Assembly: GCF_036084755.1 (NCBI RefSeq)
Contig: NZ_CP107968.1
Coordinates: 2,982,501-3,046,500 of the forward strand
From: Streptomyces sp. NBC_00370
GTDB taxonomy: Bacteria > Actinomycetota > Actinomycetes > Streptomycetales > Streptomycetaceae
Length of the DNA: 64,000 nucleotides
Direction: 5' to 3'
In this document: piece by piece, positions 16,440-24,679 of the stretch
Position numbering within the stretch: the first letter of the stretch is position 1
Layout: each line of letters opens with the position of its first letter
Position numbers and translations under genes: made by a program
The notes under the pieces: generated by a model
What the model was told of the DNA's origin: nothing
The model's input: only the letters and a program-made list of their open reading frames with translations
Database searches by the model: none

Positions 16440-16510
16440 ACTTGAACCCTAAGCGGACCGGCGGGCCGTCCCTACCCGCGCCGGTCTGAACCCGTCGGCC
16501 TCCTCAGGCA

Positions 16511-16532
16511 GTACGGCCGCGCCCCGCCGTAC
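16511..16532 (-). terminator. Small hairpin downstream of mmsA
   Basis: The inverted repeat GTACGGC / GCCGTAC encloses an 8-nt GC-rich loop about 40 bp beyond the mmsA stop. There is no T-run. It is a modest candidate for the end of the inositol operon transcript. Confidence 0.4.
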
Positions 16533-16573
16533 ACCAGCTGCGGTACGTGGCGGTGGAAGCCGCGCGGCAGAAC

Positions 16574-18073
16574 TCAGTGGTTGCGGGGGAAGCCGAGGTC
16601 GACGCCGGCGGGGGCCTCGGACGGGTCGGGCCAGCGGGTCGTGACGACCTTGCCCCGGGTGTAGAAGTGCACGCCGTCGTTGCCGTAGATGTGGTGGTCG
16701 CCGAAGAGCGAGTCCTTCCAGCCACCGAAGGAGTGGTAGCCGACGGGCACCGGGATCGGCACGTTCACGCCGACCATGCCTGCCTCGACCTCCAGTTGGA
16801 AGCGGCGGGCGGCGCCGCCGTCGCGGGTGAAGATCGCGGTGCCGTTGCCGTAGGGCGAGGCGTTGACGAGGGCGATGCCCTCTTCGTAGGTCGCCGCGCG
16901 CAGCACGACCAGGACCGGGCCGAAGATCTCGTCGCGGTAGGCGTCCGAGTCGGTGGAGACCTTGTCGAGCAGGGAAAGCCCGATCCAGTGGCCGTCCTCG
17001 AACCCTTCGACGGTGTGGCCCGTGCCGTCCAGGACGACCTCGGCGCCCTGGGCGGCGGCGCCGGTGACGTACGAGGCGACCTTGTCGCGGTGGGCCTTGG
17101 TGATGAGCGGGCCCATCTCGGAGGCCGGGTCGGTGCCGGGGCCGATGGTGATCTTCTCGGCGCGTTCGCGGATCTTGGCGACGAGTTCGTCACCGATCGC
17201 GCCGACGGCGACGACGGCGGAGATCGCCATGCAGCGCTCCCCCGCCGAGCCGTACGCGGCGGAGACGGCGGCGTCGGCCGCCGCGTCGATGTCGGCGTCC
17301 GGCAGGACCAGCATGTGGTTCTTGGCGCCGCCGAGTGCCTGGACGCGCTTGCCGTTGGCGGAGGCGGTGGCGTGGATGTGGCGGGCGATCGGGGTGGAGC
17401 CGACGAAGGAGACGGCGGCCACGTCCGGGTGGGCGAGCAGTGCGTCCACGGCGACCTTGTCGCCGTGCAGCACGTTGAGCACACCGTCCGGCAGTCCGGC
17501 CTCGGAGGCCAGCTCCGCCAGCAGGTTGGCGGCGGACGGGTCCTTCTCGCTGGGCTTGAGTACGAAGGTGTTTCCGCAGGCGACGGCCAGCGGGAACATC
17601 CACATCGGCACCATGGCGGGGAAGTTGAAGGGGGTGATGCCGGCGACGACGCCCAGCGACTGGCGGATCGACGCCACGTCGACCCGGCTGGAGACCTGGG
17701 TGGACAGCTCGCCCTTGAGCTGGGTGGTGATCCCGCAGGCCAGTTCGACGATCTCAAGGCCGCGGGCGACCTCGCCGAGCGCGTCCGAGTGCACCTTGCC
17801 GTGCTCGGCCGTGATCAGCGCCGCGATCTCGTCACGGTGCTCGTCGAGCAGCGCGCGGTAGCGGAACAGCACGCTGGTGCGCGCGGAGAGGGACGAGGTG
17901 CCCCACGTCGCGTACGCGGCCTTCGCCGCCGCGACGGCGGCGTCCACCTCTTCCGTGGACGCCAGCGCCACCTGGGTGGTGACGGCGCCGGTCGCCGGGT
18001 CGGTGACGGGACCCCAGTTGCCCGAAGCACCCTCGACGGTCTTGCCACCGATCCAGTGGTTGACGCTCTTCAT
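16574..18073 (-). CDS. mmsA: Methylmalonate-semialdehyde dehydrogenase (CoA-acylating)
   Basis: A 499-residue aldehyde dehydrogenase-superfamily enzyme, the usual length for MmsA/IolA. It starts at the ATG at 18073 (MKSVNHWIGGKTVEG) with AAGGAG six bases upstream. The NAD-binding and active-site segments are ITPFNFPAMVPMWMFP, FVLKPSEKDPSAAN, SFVGSTPIARHIH and GSAGERCMAIS, where the Cys is the nucleophile. It converts malonate or methylmalonate semialdehyde plus CoA to acetyl- or propionyl-CoA, the last step of inositol catabolism (IolA) and part of valine catabolism. It is the last gene of the minus-strand iol operon, 11 bp after iolD, which favours the inositol role. Confidence 0.93.
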   Translation of the reverse strand: MKSVNHWIGGKTVEGASGNWGPVTDPATGAVTTQVALASTEEVDAAVAAAKAAYATWGTSSLSARTSVLFRYRALLDEHRDEIAALITAEHGKVHSDALGEVARGLEIVELACGITTQLKGELSTQVSSRVDVASIRQSLGVVAGITPFNFPAMVPMWMFPLAVACGNTFVLKPSEKDPSAANLLAELASEAGLPDGVLNVLHGDKVAVDALLAHPDVAAVSFVGSTPIARHIHATASANGKRVQALGGAKNHMLVLPDADIDAAADAAVSAAYGSAGERCMAISAVVAVGAIGDELVAKIRERAEKITIGPGTDPASEMGPLITKAHRDKVASYVTGAAAQGAEVVLDGTGHTVEGFEDGHWIGLSLLDKVSTDSDAYRDEIFGPVLVVLRAATYEEGIALVNASPYGNGTAIFTRDGGAARRFQLEVEAGMVGVNVPIPVPVGYHSFGGWKDSLFGDHHIYGNDGVHFYTRGKVVTTRWPDPSEAPAGVDLGFPRNH

Positions 18074-18084
18074 GCGTTGCTCCT

Positions 18085-20028
18085 TCACAGATGACGGCGC
18101 CGGGCTGCGACATGCCTGTCGTACACCTCGCGGGCCTCGACCGCCGCCGGGCGCGTCGCGGTCTCGGCCACGGGAACATCCCACCACGCCTGGGCCGGCG
18201 GCACCCCGGACACAGTGTCTGCCGTTTCGGTCTCCACATAGACACATGTGGGGCCGTCGGCCGCACGCGCTTCGGCGAGGGCTTCCCGCAGGTCGCGAAT
18301 GGTCTTGGCACGGATCACCCGCATCCCGAGGGACGCGGCGTTGGCCGCGAGATCCACCGGCAGCGGGGCCCCGGTGTACGTCCCGTCGTCGGCCCGGAAG
18401 CGGTAGGCGGTGCCGAAGGACTCGGCGCCGACCGAGGCGGACAGACCGCCGATGGAGGCGTAGCCGTGGTTCTGGATGATCACGACCTTCAGCGGCAGCC
18501 GCTCCTGGACGGCGGTCACGATCTCGGTCGGGTTCATCAGGTACGTGCCGTCGCCGACCAGCGCCCAGACGGGCCTGCCCGGCGCGGCGAGCTGGACGCC
18601 GATGGCCGCCGGAATCTCGTAACCCATGCAGGAGTAGCCGTACTCGACGTGGTACTGGTCGCGGGAACGGGTCCGCCACAGCTTGTGCAGATCGCCGGGG
18701 AGCGAGCCGGCCGCGTTGACGAGGATGTCCTCCTCGGTGACGAGTTCGTCGAGCACGCCGAGGATCTGCGACTGGGTGGGGCGCAGCAGGTCCTCGTCGG
18801 TGGCCAGCGCCGCGTCGACCCGTTCCTCCCACCACTCCTTGTCCTCGCTGTATTCGGCGACATAAGAGGCGTCGGCGGCGTAGGCGGTCTCGCCGAGCCC
18901 GGCGGTGAGCAGTTCCAGGGCCGTACGCGCGTCGGCGACGAGCGGGTGCGCGGCGAGCTTGTGCGCGTCGAAACTCGTCACGTTGACGTTGAGGAACCGG
19001 ACGGCCGGGTTGGCGAAGAGGGTGGCCGACGCGGTGGAGAAGTCCGACCAGCGGGTGCCGACGCCGATCACCAGGTCGGCGGTGCGGGCCAGTTCGTCGG
19101 CGGTGGCGGTGCCGGTGTGGCCGATGCCGCCGATGTCGCTCGGGTGGTCGTGGCGCAGCGCGCCCTTGCCCGCCTGGGTGGCGGCGACGGGGATGCCCGT
19201 CGCGTCGGCGAAAGCGGCGAGCGCGTCCTCGGCGGCGCTGTGGTGGACTCCGCCGCCGGCGACGAGCAGCGGGCGCCGGGACTGCCGTACGAGCGCGAGG
19301 GCCGCGTCCAGTTCGGCCGGGTCGGGCGCCTGGCGGCGGACCCGCCAGATCCGCTCGGCGAAGAACTCCTCCGGCCAGTCCCACGCCTCCGCCTGCACGT
19401 CCTGGGGCAGCGCGAGGGTGACGGCTCCGGTCTCGGCCGGGTCGCTGAGCACCCGCATCGCGGCGAGCGCCGCCGGGATCAGCGCCTCGGGCCGGGAGAT
19501 CCGGTCGAAGTAGCGGGAGACGGGCCGCAGCGCGTCGTTGACGGAGACGTCGCCCTGGGAGGGGTCTTCGAGCTGCTGGAGCACCGGCTCGGCGGGGCGG
19601 GTGGCGAAGGTGTCACCGGGCAGCAGCAGCACCGGCAGCCGGTTGATGGTGGCGAGGGCGGCGCCGGTGACGAGGTTGGTCGCGCCGGGGCCGATGGAGG
19701 TGGTCACGGCATGGGCGGAGAGGCGGTTGCTCTGCCGGGCGTAGCCGACGGCGGCATGGACCATCGCCTGTTCGTTGCGCCCCTGCACGTACCGCATGTC
19801 GGCGCCGGACTCGACGAGCGCCTGTCCGATGCCCGCCACGTTGCCGTGGCCGAAGATGCCCCAGGTGGCGTTGATCAGCCGCTGCCTGCGGCCGTCCCGC
19901 TCCGTGTACTGCCGGGAGAGGAAGGTGATCAGCGCCTGCGCGACGGTCAGGCGGCGGGTGCCGGTGCCCGGCACGTTGCCGTCCGCGCCCGGTGCGTCGC
20001 CGGTGCGCGGGCCGTTGGCGGTGGTCAT
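18085..20028 (-). CDS. iolD: 3D-(3,5/4)-trihydroxycyclohexane-1,2-dione acylhydrolase
   Basis: A 647-residue thiamin-diphosphate enzyme. It starts at the ATG at 20028, which overlaps the iolB stop as ATGA and has GGAGG upstream. It has the three-domain acetolactate-synthase fold: LINATWGIFGHGNVAGIGQA at the N-terminus, a central FAD-type domain, and the ThDP motif GDGTYLMNPTEIV near residue 480-490. IolD hydrolytically opens the ring of trihydroxycyclohexane-1,2-dione to give 5-deoxyglucuronate, the substrate of IolB. Presence of iolB, iolC and mmsA in the same operon separates it from acetolactate synthase paralogs. Confidence 0.93.
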   Translation of the reverse strand: MTTANGPRTGDAPGADGNVPGTGTRRLTVAQALITFLSRQYTERDGRRQRLINATWGIFGHGNVAGIGQALVESGADMRYVQGRNEQAMVHAAVGYARQSNRLSAHAVTTSIGPGATNLVTGAALATINRLPVLLLPGDTFATRPAEPVLQQLEDPSQGDVSVNDALRPVSRYFDRISRPEALIPAALAAMRVLSDPAETGAVTLALPQDVQAEAWDWPEEFFAERIWRVRRQAPDPAELDAALALVRQSRRPLLVAGGGVHHSAAEDALAAFADATGIPVAATQAGKGALRHDHPSDIGGIGHTGTATADELARTADLVIGVGTRWSDFSTASATLFANPAVRFLNVNVTSFDAHKLAAHPLVADARTALELLTAGLGETAYAADASYVAEYSEDKEWWEERVDAALATDEDLLRPTQSQILGVLDELVTEEDILVNAAGSLPGDLHKLWRTRSRDQYHVEYGYSCMGYEIPAAIGVQLAAPGRPVWALVGDGTYLMNPTEIVTAVQERLPLKVVIIQNHGYASIGGLSASVGAESFGTAYRFRADDGTYTGAPLPVDLAANAASLGMRVIRAKTIRDLREALAEARAADGPTCVYVETETADTVSGVPPAQAWWDVPVAETATRPAAVEAREVYDRHVAARRRHL

Positions 20029-20945
20029 GACGTTGCCTCCGCTGGGTTGGGCCGCGGCGCCGTGTACAGCGGCAGCCGCGGGTCGACGTCCTGGCCGGGC
20101 CAGGTGTCCCGGATCCAGCCGTGGTCGGGGTGGTCGCTGATCAGCCACTCCCTGGTCTCGCCGGGACCTGCCATCACGTTCAGGTAGTACATGTCGTGTC
20201 CCGGCGCCGCGACGGACGGGCCGTGCCAGCCGTCCGGGATGAGCACCGTGTCACCGCTGCGGACCTCGGCCAGTACGTCACTGCCGCCGGGCCGCGAGGG
20301 TGAGACACGGTGGTAGCCGAGCGCGGATCCGGCGCCGTGCGCGCCCGGGTCGATCTCGAAGTAGTAGATCTCCTCCAGCACCGACTCGGCGCCGGGGAGC
20401 GGTTCGTCGTGCTTGTGCGGCGGGTACGACGACCAGTTGCCGCCGGGGGTCAGCACCTCGACGGCGATGAGCCGGTCGCACGCGAAGACGCCGGCGGCCG
20501 CGAAGTTGTTGACCTGGCGGGAGCAGCCGCCCGCGCCGCGCAGTTCGACCGGAACCTCCGATGCGGGGCCGTAGCGAGCGGGGAGTCGTCGCTCGCACTT
20601 CGCTCCTGCCAGGGCGAAGCGGCCTCCCGCATCGGAGGAGATCTGGGCATCGGCGTCGCGCGGTACGTAGCCGAAGTCCGTGACGCCGCTGAACACGCTT
20701 TCTCTGCCCAGCAGTTCCATGACCTCACCCTCGGTACGCACCGTACAACCGCCGTTCAGCGGAATGACGATCCATTCGCTGTCTCCGGTGGCGAACGCGT
20801 GGGTGGCGCCGGGCGCGAGCTCGACGACGCGCAGCGCGCTGTGGGTCCAGCCGGCCCGCTCGGGGCCGATGTCGAGCGCGTACGGCCCGGCCGCCGCGCT
20901 GCCCGCCGGCACGTACAGCCGCGCCTTGTCCTGCTCGGTCGTCAT
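20025..20945 (-). CDS. iolB: 5-deoxy-glucuronate isomerase
   Basis: A 306-residue bicupin. It starts at 20945 (MTTEQDKARLYVPAGS). The metal-site region is YPPHKHDEPL followed by LEEIYYFEIDP, and NLNGG-type and DGWHGPSVAAPGHDMYYLN segments match IolB. It isomerises 5-deoxy-D-glucuronate to 5-dehydro-2-deoxy-D-gluconate. Its end overlaps iolD by 4 bp, so the two are co-translated. The 47-bp gap upstream separates it from the aldolase-like gene but shows no terminator. Confidence 0.93.
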   Translation of the reverse strand: MTTEQDKARLYVPAGSAAAGPYALDIGPERAGWTHSALRVVELAPGATHAFATGDSEWIVIPLNGGCTVRTEGEVMELLGRESVFSGVTDFGYVPRDADAQISSDAGGRFALAGAKCERRLPARYGPASEVPVELRGAGGCSRQVNNFAAAGVFACDRLIAVEVLTPGGNWSSYPPHKHDEPLPGAESVLEEIYYFEIDPGAHGAGSALGYHRVSPSRPGGSDVLAEVRSGDTVLIPDGWHGPSVAAPGHDMYYLNVMAGPGETREWLISDHPDHGWIRDTWPGQDVDPRLPLYTAPRPNPAEATS

Positions 20946-20992
20946 ACCTGTTTCCTACCCTTCAACCGCCCGCCTGGGCAGTCCCATGACCG

Positions 20993-21874
20993 TCAGAGCA
21001 GTCCTACGGCCGTGTCGACGGCTCCCGCCACGTCCCCGTCGGCCGGATAGAGCAGCGAGCGCCCCACCACGAGACCCTGCACGGTGGGCAGCCGCAGGGC
21101 CTTGCGCCATTTCTCGTACGCGCCCTCCTGGTCGCCGCCGATCTCGCCGCCCAGCAGGACAGCGGGCAGCGTCGAGGTCTCCATGACCCGGGCCATATCG
21201 TCGGGGTCCTCGGTAACGGGAACCTTCAGCCAGGTGTACGCGGAGCTGCCGGCGAGACCCGACGCGATGGCGATGGAGCGGGTCACCGCGTCGGCGCTCA
21301 GGTCGGTACGGAGCCGTCCGTCGACCCGGCGGCAGACGAACGGCTCGACGAAGACGGGCAGCTTGCGCTCCGCCATGGCGTCGACGGCGCGCGCCGCCGA
21401 GTGGATCGTGTCGAGGGAGCCCGGGTCGTCGTAGTCGATGCGCAGCAGCATCTTGCCGGCGTCGAAGCCGTGCCCGGCGATGTCCTCGGGGCGGTGTCCG
21501 GTGAAGCGGTCGTCGAGTTCGAACGCGGCGCCCGCGAGTCCGCCGCGGTTCATCGAGCCGATGACGACGCGGTCGTCGAGCGCGCCTATGAGGAGCAGGT
21601 CGTCCAGGACGTCGGCGCTGCCGAGCACCCCGTCCACACCGGGCCGGGAGAGGGCGAGGCACAGCCGCTCCAGCAGGTCGGCGCGGTTGGCCATGGCGAG
21701 CCGCCGGTCGCCGACGCCGAGCGCGCCCCGGGCGGGGTGGTCGGCCGCGATGATCATCAGCCGGCCCGGCGGGCGCAGCAGCGGCCGGCGCACGCGCCGG
21801 GCGGCCGCCTCGGCGACGGCTTCCGGGCGGTGCGCGCGCAGCTGGACGATCTCGGACACATCGACGCGGGTCAC
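20993..21874 (-). CDS. (beta/alpha)8 aldolase-like protein of the inositol cluster
   Basis: A 293-residue TIM-barrel protein that overlaps the iolC stop by 4 bp. It shows MIIAADHPARGALGVG at strand 1, FDAGKMLLRIDYDDPGS, PVFVEPF and AYTWLKVPVTEDP, where the Lys is a candidate Schiff-base residue. It belongs to the group of deoxyribose-phosphate-aldolase-like proteins found beside iolC in actinobacteria. The canonical class II aldolase IolJ is not present here. This gene is therefore the best candidate for cleaving 6-phospho-5-dehydro-2-deoxygluconate to dihydroxyacetone phosphate and malonate semialdehyde. The fold and position are clear; the reaction is inferred. Confidence 0.75.
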   Translation of the reverse strand: MTRVDVSEIVQLRAHRPEAVAEAAARRVRRPLLRPPGRLMIIAADHPARGALGVGDRRLAMANRADLLERLCLALSRPGVDGVLGSADVLDDLLLIGALDDRVVIGSMNRGGLAGAAFELDDRFTGHRPEDIAGHGFDAGKMLLRIDYDDPGSLDTIHSAARAVDAMAERKLPVFVEPFVCRRVDGRLRTDLSADAVTRSIAIASGLAGSSAYTWLKVPVTEDPDDMARVMETSTLPAVLLGGEIGGDQEGAYEKWRKALRLPTVQGLVVGRSLLYPADGDVAGAVDTAVGLL

Positions 21875-22863
21875 GAAGCGGCTCCGGGGGTGGGCAGGGG
21901 GCCCTGGTCGGGGACCGGGCCGCCGGCGAGTACGTGGGTGACCTCGCTGTCGTACGGCATCGCCGACGAACAGGCGAGGCGGGCGGCGACGATGGCGCCC
22001 GCGGCGTTCGCGTAGCTGATGGTGCGCTCCAGGTCCCAGCCGGACAGCAGTCCGTGGCAGAGCGCGCCGCCGAACGCGTCACCGGCGCCGAGTCCGTTGA
22101 CGACCTCGACGGGGACGGGCGGGAGTTCGGCCACGGCGCCGTCGCGGTGGACGGCGAGCACGCCCTTGGGTCCTTGTTTGACGACGGCGAGTTCGACACC
22201 GGCGGCGAGCAGCGCCCGTGCGGCGGCGTGGGGTTCGCGCTCGCCCACGGCGATCTCGCACTCGTCGAGATTGCCGACGGCGACGGTGGCATGGCGCAGG
22301 GCGGCCCCGTACACCTCGCGGGCCTCGGCGCCCTCCGGCCAGAACATGGGGCGCCAGTCGAGGTCGAAGACCGTCGTCCCCGACCTGTCACGCGCCTCAA
22401 GGGCGGCGAGGGTCGCGGCGCGGCTGGGTTCGGCGCAGAGTCCCGTGCCGGTCATCCAGAAGATCCTGCCGGCCCTGATGGCGTCGAGATCCAGCTCGTC
22501 CGGGTGGATCTCCAGATCGGGTGCCTTCGGCTGCCGGTAGAAGTACAGCGGGAAGTTGTCCGGCGGGAAGATCTCGCAGAAGGTCACCGGGGTCGGGTAC
22601 CGCTCGACCGCCGTCACCCAGCGGTCGTCGACGCCGAAGCCGCGCAGCTCCTGGTGGAGGTAGTCCCCGAAGGGGTCCTGCCCGGTGCGGGTGACGACGG
22701 CGACGCGGCGCCCCAGCCGGGCGGCGGCGACGGCGACATTGGTCGCGGAACCGCCGAGGAACTTGCCGAACCTGTCCACCTGGGCCAGCGGGACCCCGGT
22801 CCGCAGCGGGTAGAGGTCCACCCCGATCCGGCCCATCGTGATCACGTCGTACGGTGCGGACAT
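21871..22863 (-). CDS. iolC: 5-dehydro-2-deoxygluconokinase
   Basis: A 330-residue PfkB-family sugar kinase starting at the ATG at 22863 (MSAPYDVITMGRIGVDLYP) with AAGGGA upstream. It has the PfkB N-terminal glycine pair (FGKFLGGSATNVAVAAARLG) and the C-terminal signature VNGLGAGDAFGGALCHGLL with the catalytic Asp. The DLYP segment after MGRIGV is typical of IolC. It phosphorylates 5-dehydro-2-deoxygluconate. As the first gene of the minus-strand iol operon it is preceded by a promoter-like TTGACA and an inverted repeat. Confidence 0.92.
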   Translation of the reverse strand: MSAPYDVITMGRIGVDLYPLRTGVPLAQVDRFGKFLGGSATNVAVAAARLGRRVAVVTRTGQDPFGDYLHQELRGFGVDDRWVTAVERYPTPVTFCEIFPPDNFPLYFYRQPKAPDLEIHPDELDLDAIRAGRIFWMTGTGLCAEPSRAATLAALEARDRSGTTVFDLDWRPMFWPEGAEAREVYGAALRHATVAVGNLDECEIAVGEREPHAAARALLAAGVELAVVKQGPKGVLAVHRDGAVAELPPVPVEVVNGLGAGDAFGGALCHGLLSGWDLERTISYANAAGAIVAARLACSSAMPYDSEVTHVLAGGPVPDQGPLPTPGAAS

Positions 22864-22909
22864 GGGCGTCCCTTCAGCTCGACGGCGCGACCGATGCCCC
22901 CGATCTAAT

Positions 22910-22957
22910 GCCCCGGCCGGCAGTGCTGTCAACAGTTTGTCCTTACATTCGGACGAA
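22910..22957. promoter_or_regulatory. iolC promoter and divergent inverted-repeat operator
   Basis: Reading the minus strand, TTGACA (22932-22927) lies about 17 bp before ATTAGA, a good -35/-10 pair for iolC. Between the divergent genes, TTTGTCC (22936-22942) and GGACGAA (22951-22957) form an inverted repeat with an 8-bp spacer. A plus-strand TTGACA at 22961-22966 faces the iolE-like gene. One regulator bound to the repeat could control both directions. Confidence 0.5.
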
Positions 22958-22997
22958 CCCTTGACACCTTTTCCTCATGGCCGGAAAGCTGACCGGT

Positions 22998-23909
22998 ATG
23001 ACCTCTTCCTCACCCACACTGAACCGCATCCGCGTCGGGTCGGCACCCGACTCGTGGGGGGTGTGGTTTCCCGACGACCCCCAGCAGGTCCCCTGGCAGC
23101 GCTTCCTGGACGAGGTCGCCGGCGCGGGCTACGAGTGGATCGAGCTCGGCCCGTACGGCTACCTGCCCAGCGACCCCGCCCGGTTGCGCGAGGAGACCGG
23201 CAGACGCGGCCTCAAGGTGTCGGCCGGCACGGTCTTCACCGGGCTGCACCACGGCCCCGCCGTCTGGGAGAAGACCTGGGCCCATGTCGCGGACATCGCG
23301 GAGCTGACCCGCGCGACGGGCGCGGAGCACCTGGTGGTGATCCCGGCCTTCTGGCGCGACGACAAGACCGGCCAGGTGCTGGAGGACCGCACGCTCACCG
23401 CCGGGCAGTGGCGCGATCTGACCGAGCAGACCGAGCGGCTGGGCCGCGAGGTACGGGACCGTTACGGACTGCGGATCGTCGTCCATCCGCACGCGGACAC
23501 CCACGTGGACACCGAGGAGAACGTCGCGCGGTTCCTCGACGCGACCGATCCGGAGCTGGTCTCGCTGTGCCTGGACACCGGGCACTACGCGTACTGCGGC
23601 GGCGACAGCGTCCGGCTGATCGAGACGTACGGGGAGCGGATCGGCTATCTCCACCTCAAGCAGGTGGATCCGATGATCCTCGCCGAAGTCGTCGCGGGCG
23701 AGGTGCCGTTCGGCCCCGCCGTGGCCCGCGGCGTGATGGTCGAGCCGCCCACCGGGATCCCCGCGCTCGGACCCGTCCTGAGCGCCGCCGAGGGGCTCGG
23801 CGTCGATCTCTTCGCCATCGTCGAGCAGGACATGTACCCGTGCCCGCCGGACAAGCCGTTCCCGATCGCCGAGCGCACCCGCCGCTTCCTGCGGAGCTGC
23901 GGCGCCTGA
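22998..23909 (+). CDS. iolE: Sugar-phosphate isomerase/epimerase family protein, IolE-like (inosose dehydratase candidate)
   Basis: About 303 residues from the ATG at 22998; an ATG at 22977 in frame is an alternative with no ribosome-binding site. It begins IRVGSAPDSWGVWFPDDPQQ and continues AGYEWIELGPYGYLPSDPAR, a close fit to IolE, which dehydrates 2-keto-myo-inositol to trihydroxycyclohexane-dione. Metal ligands of the TIM barrel are visible as VVHPHADTHVDT, LCLDTGHYAYCG, YLHLKQVDP and AIVEQDMY. It is divergent from the iolC operon and shares its regulatory region. IolH- or IolI-like isomerase activity is the main alternative. Confidence 0.78.
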   Translation: MTSSSPTLNRIRVGSAPDSWGVWFPDDPQQVPWQRFLDEVAGAGYEWIELGPYGYLPSDPARLREETGRRGLKVSAGTVFTGLHHGPAVWEKTWAHVADIAELTRATGAEHLVVIPAFWRDDKTGQVLEDRTLTAGQWRDLTEQTERLGREVRDRYGLRIVVHPHADTHVDTEENVARFLDATDPELVSLCLDTGHYAYCGGDSVRLIETYGERIGYLHLKQVDPMILAEVVAGEVPFGPAVARGVMVEPPTGIPALGPVLSAAEGLGVDLFAIVEQDMYPCPPDKPFPIAERTRRFLRSCGA

Positions 23910-24079
23910 CGGCACACCGCCCCATGTGCCGCATGCGTCACCGTTATTGATGTTCTGTCACACATGTCTCCGTTACGCGGGTATCCCGTTCCAGGAAGGC
24001 GACAAGCGCCCTCGCGCCATTACTCTGCGTGCCTGATTGGGCACAGGCTGGGTTGATCATCGGCGAGAGGTGCCATTCA

Positions 24080-24274
24080 ATGACGGACAAGCGGCTCTGG
24101 TCCTACAAGGACATCGCGGCGCACATCTCCGTACAGCCGGACACGGTCCGCTCGTACCGCAAGCACGGGCTGCTCCCGCCCCCCGACCACGTGGAGAACG
24201 GCAAGCCGTACTGGTACGCGGACACCGTCCGCACCTGGGTCGCCAACCGTCCCGGCAACCGGGGCGGGCGCTGA
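24080..24274 (+). CDS. Small MerR/AlpA-like helix-turn-helix protein
   Basis: A 64-residue protein starting at the ATG at 24080 with GAGAGG about 12 bases upstream. It is almost all HTH: LWSYKDIAAHISVQPDTVRS, YRKHGLLPPPDHVENGKPYW, then YADTVRTWVANRPG, a winged-helix pattern like the DNA-binding part of MerR or AlpA proteins with no effector domain. Such proteins are common in Streptomyces, with no known targets. It is monocistronic or reads towards copZ, with only 71 bp and a CsoR box between them. Confidence 0.75.
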   Translation: MTDKRLWSYKDIAAHISVQPDTVRSYRKHGLLPPPDHVENGKPYWYADTVRTWVANRPGNRGGR

Positions 24275-24284
24275 CACGAGCCCA

Positions 24285-24299
24285 TACCCCCTAGGGGTA
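24285..24299. promoter_or_regulatory. CsoR copper-responsive operator
   Basis: The perfect palindrome TACCCCCTAGGGGTA lies about 46 bp upstream of copZ. It matches the GC-rich palindrome bound by the copper-sensing repressor CsoR. CsoR releases DNA on binding Cu(I), so copZ should be induced by copper. No csoR gene is in the window. Confidence 0.85.
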
Positions 24300-24345
24300 G
24301 CATTTCAGCTGACTCTGTCAGCAAGGCCCCGAAGAGGAGATTGTC

Positions 24346-24600
24346 ATGACTGCCGAGGCACCGGCCGGCACCACCCCGGCCACCGGCTCCTTCACCACCG
24401 TCTACCAGGTCACCGGGATGAGCTGCGGGCACTGCGAGGGGGCCGTCAGCGGCGAGATCTCCGCGCTCGCCGACGTGGTCTCGGTCAAGGCCGAGGCCGC
24501 CACGGGGCGCGTCACGGTCGTCTCGACCACGGCGCCGGACGAGGCCGCCGTACGGGCGGCGGTGGACGAGGCGGGGTACGAACTGGCCGGGCTGGCCTGA
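24346..24600 (+). CDS. copZ: Copper chaperone, heavy-metal-associated domain
   Basis: An 84-residue HMA-domain protein starting at the ATG at 24346 with GAGGAG upstream. The metal site is GMSCGHCEGAV (CxxC) in the first loop, followed by VVSVKAEAATGRVTVVST and the C-terminal AAVRAAVDEAGYELAGLA, the complete beta-alpha-beta-beta-alpha-beta fold. It carries Cu(I) to a P-type ATPase. A CsoR box lies in its promoter. No copA follows; the next 400 bp hold no coding sequence, so the ATPase must be elsewhere in the genome. Confidence 0.9.
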   Translation: MTAEAPAGTTPATGSFTTVYQVTGMSCGHCEGAVSGEISALADVVSVKAEAATGRVTVVSTTAPDEAAVRAAVDEAGYELAGLA

Positions 24601-24644
24601 CCAACTCTTTGCCGCGGTGCCGCCTTCACATGGGGCACAAGTCC

Positions 24645-24673
24645 TTCACAAAGAGACCTAGATCACATAGATT
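24645..24673 (+). promoter_or_regulatory. Promoter of the candidate small RNA
   Basis: TTCACA (24645-24650) and TAGATT (24668-24673) are separated by 17 bp and form a good vegetative-type promoter in an AT-rich patch. They point away from copZ into a 400-bp non-coding gap, with a start expected near 24,680. Confidence 0.55.
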
Positions 24674-24679
24674 TATGGG

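Noticed and set aside
18085-20028. Reading iolD as an acetolactate synthase
   Set aside because: The fold is shared, but the inositol operon context and the length of about 647 residues identify it as IolD. No small regulatory subunit gene is present.
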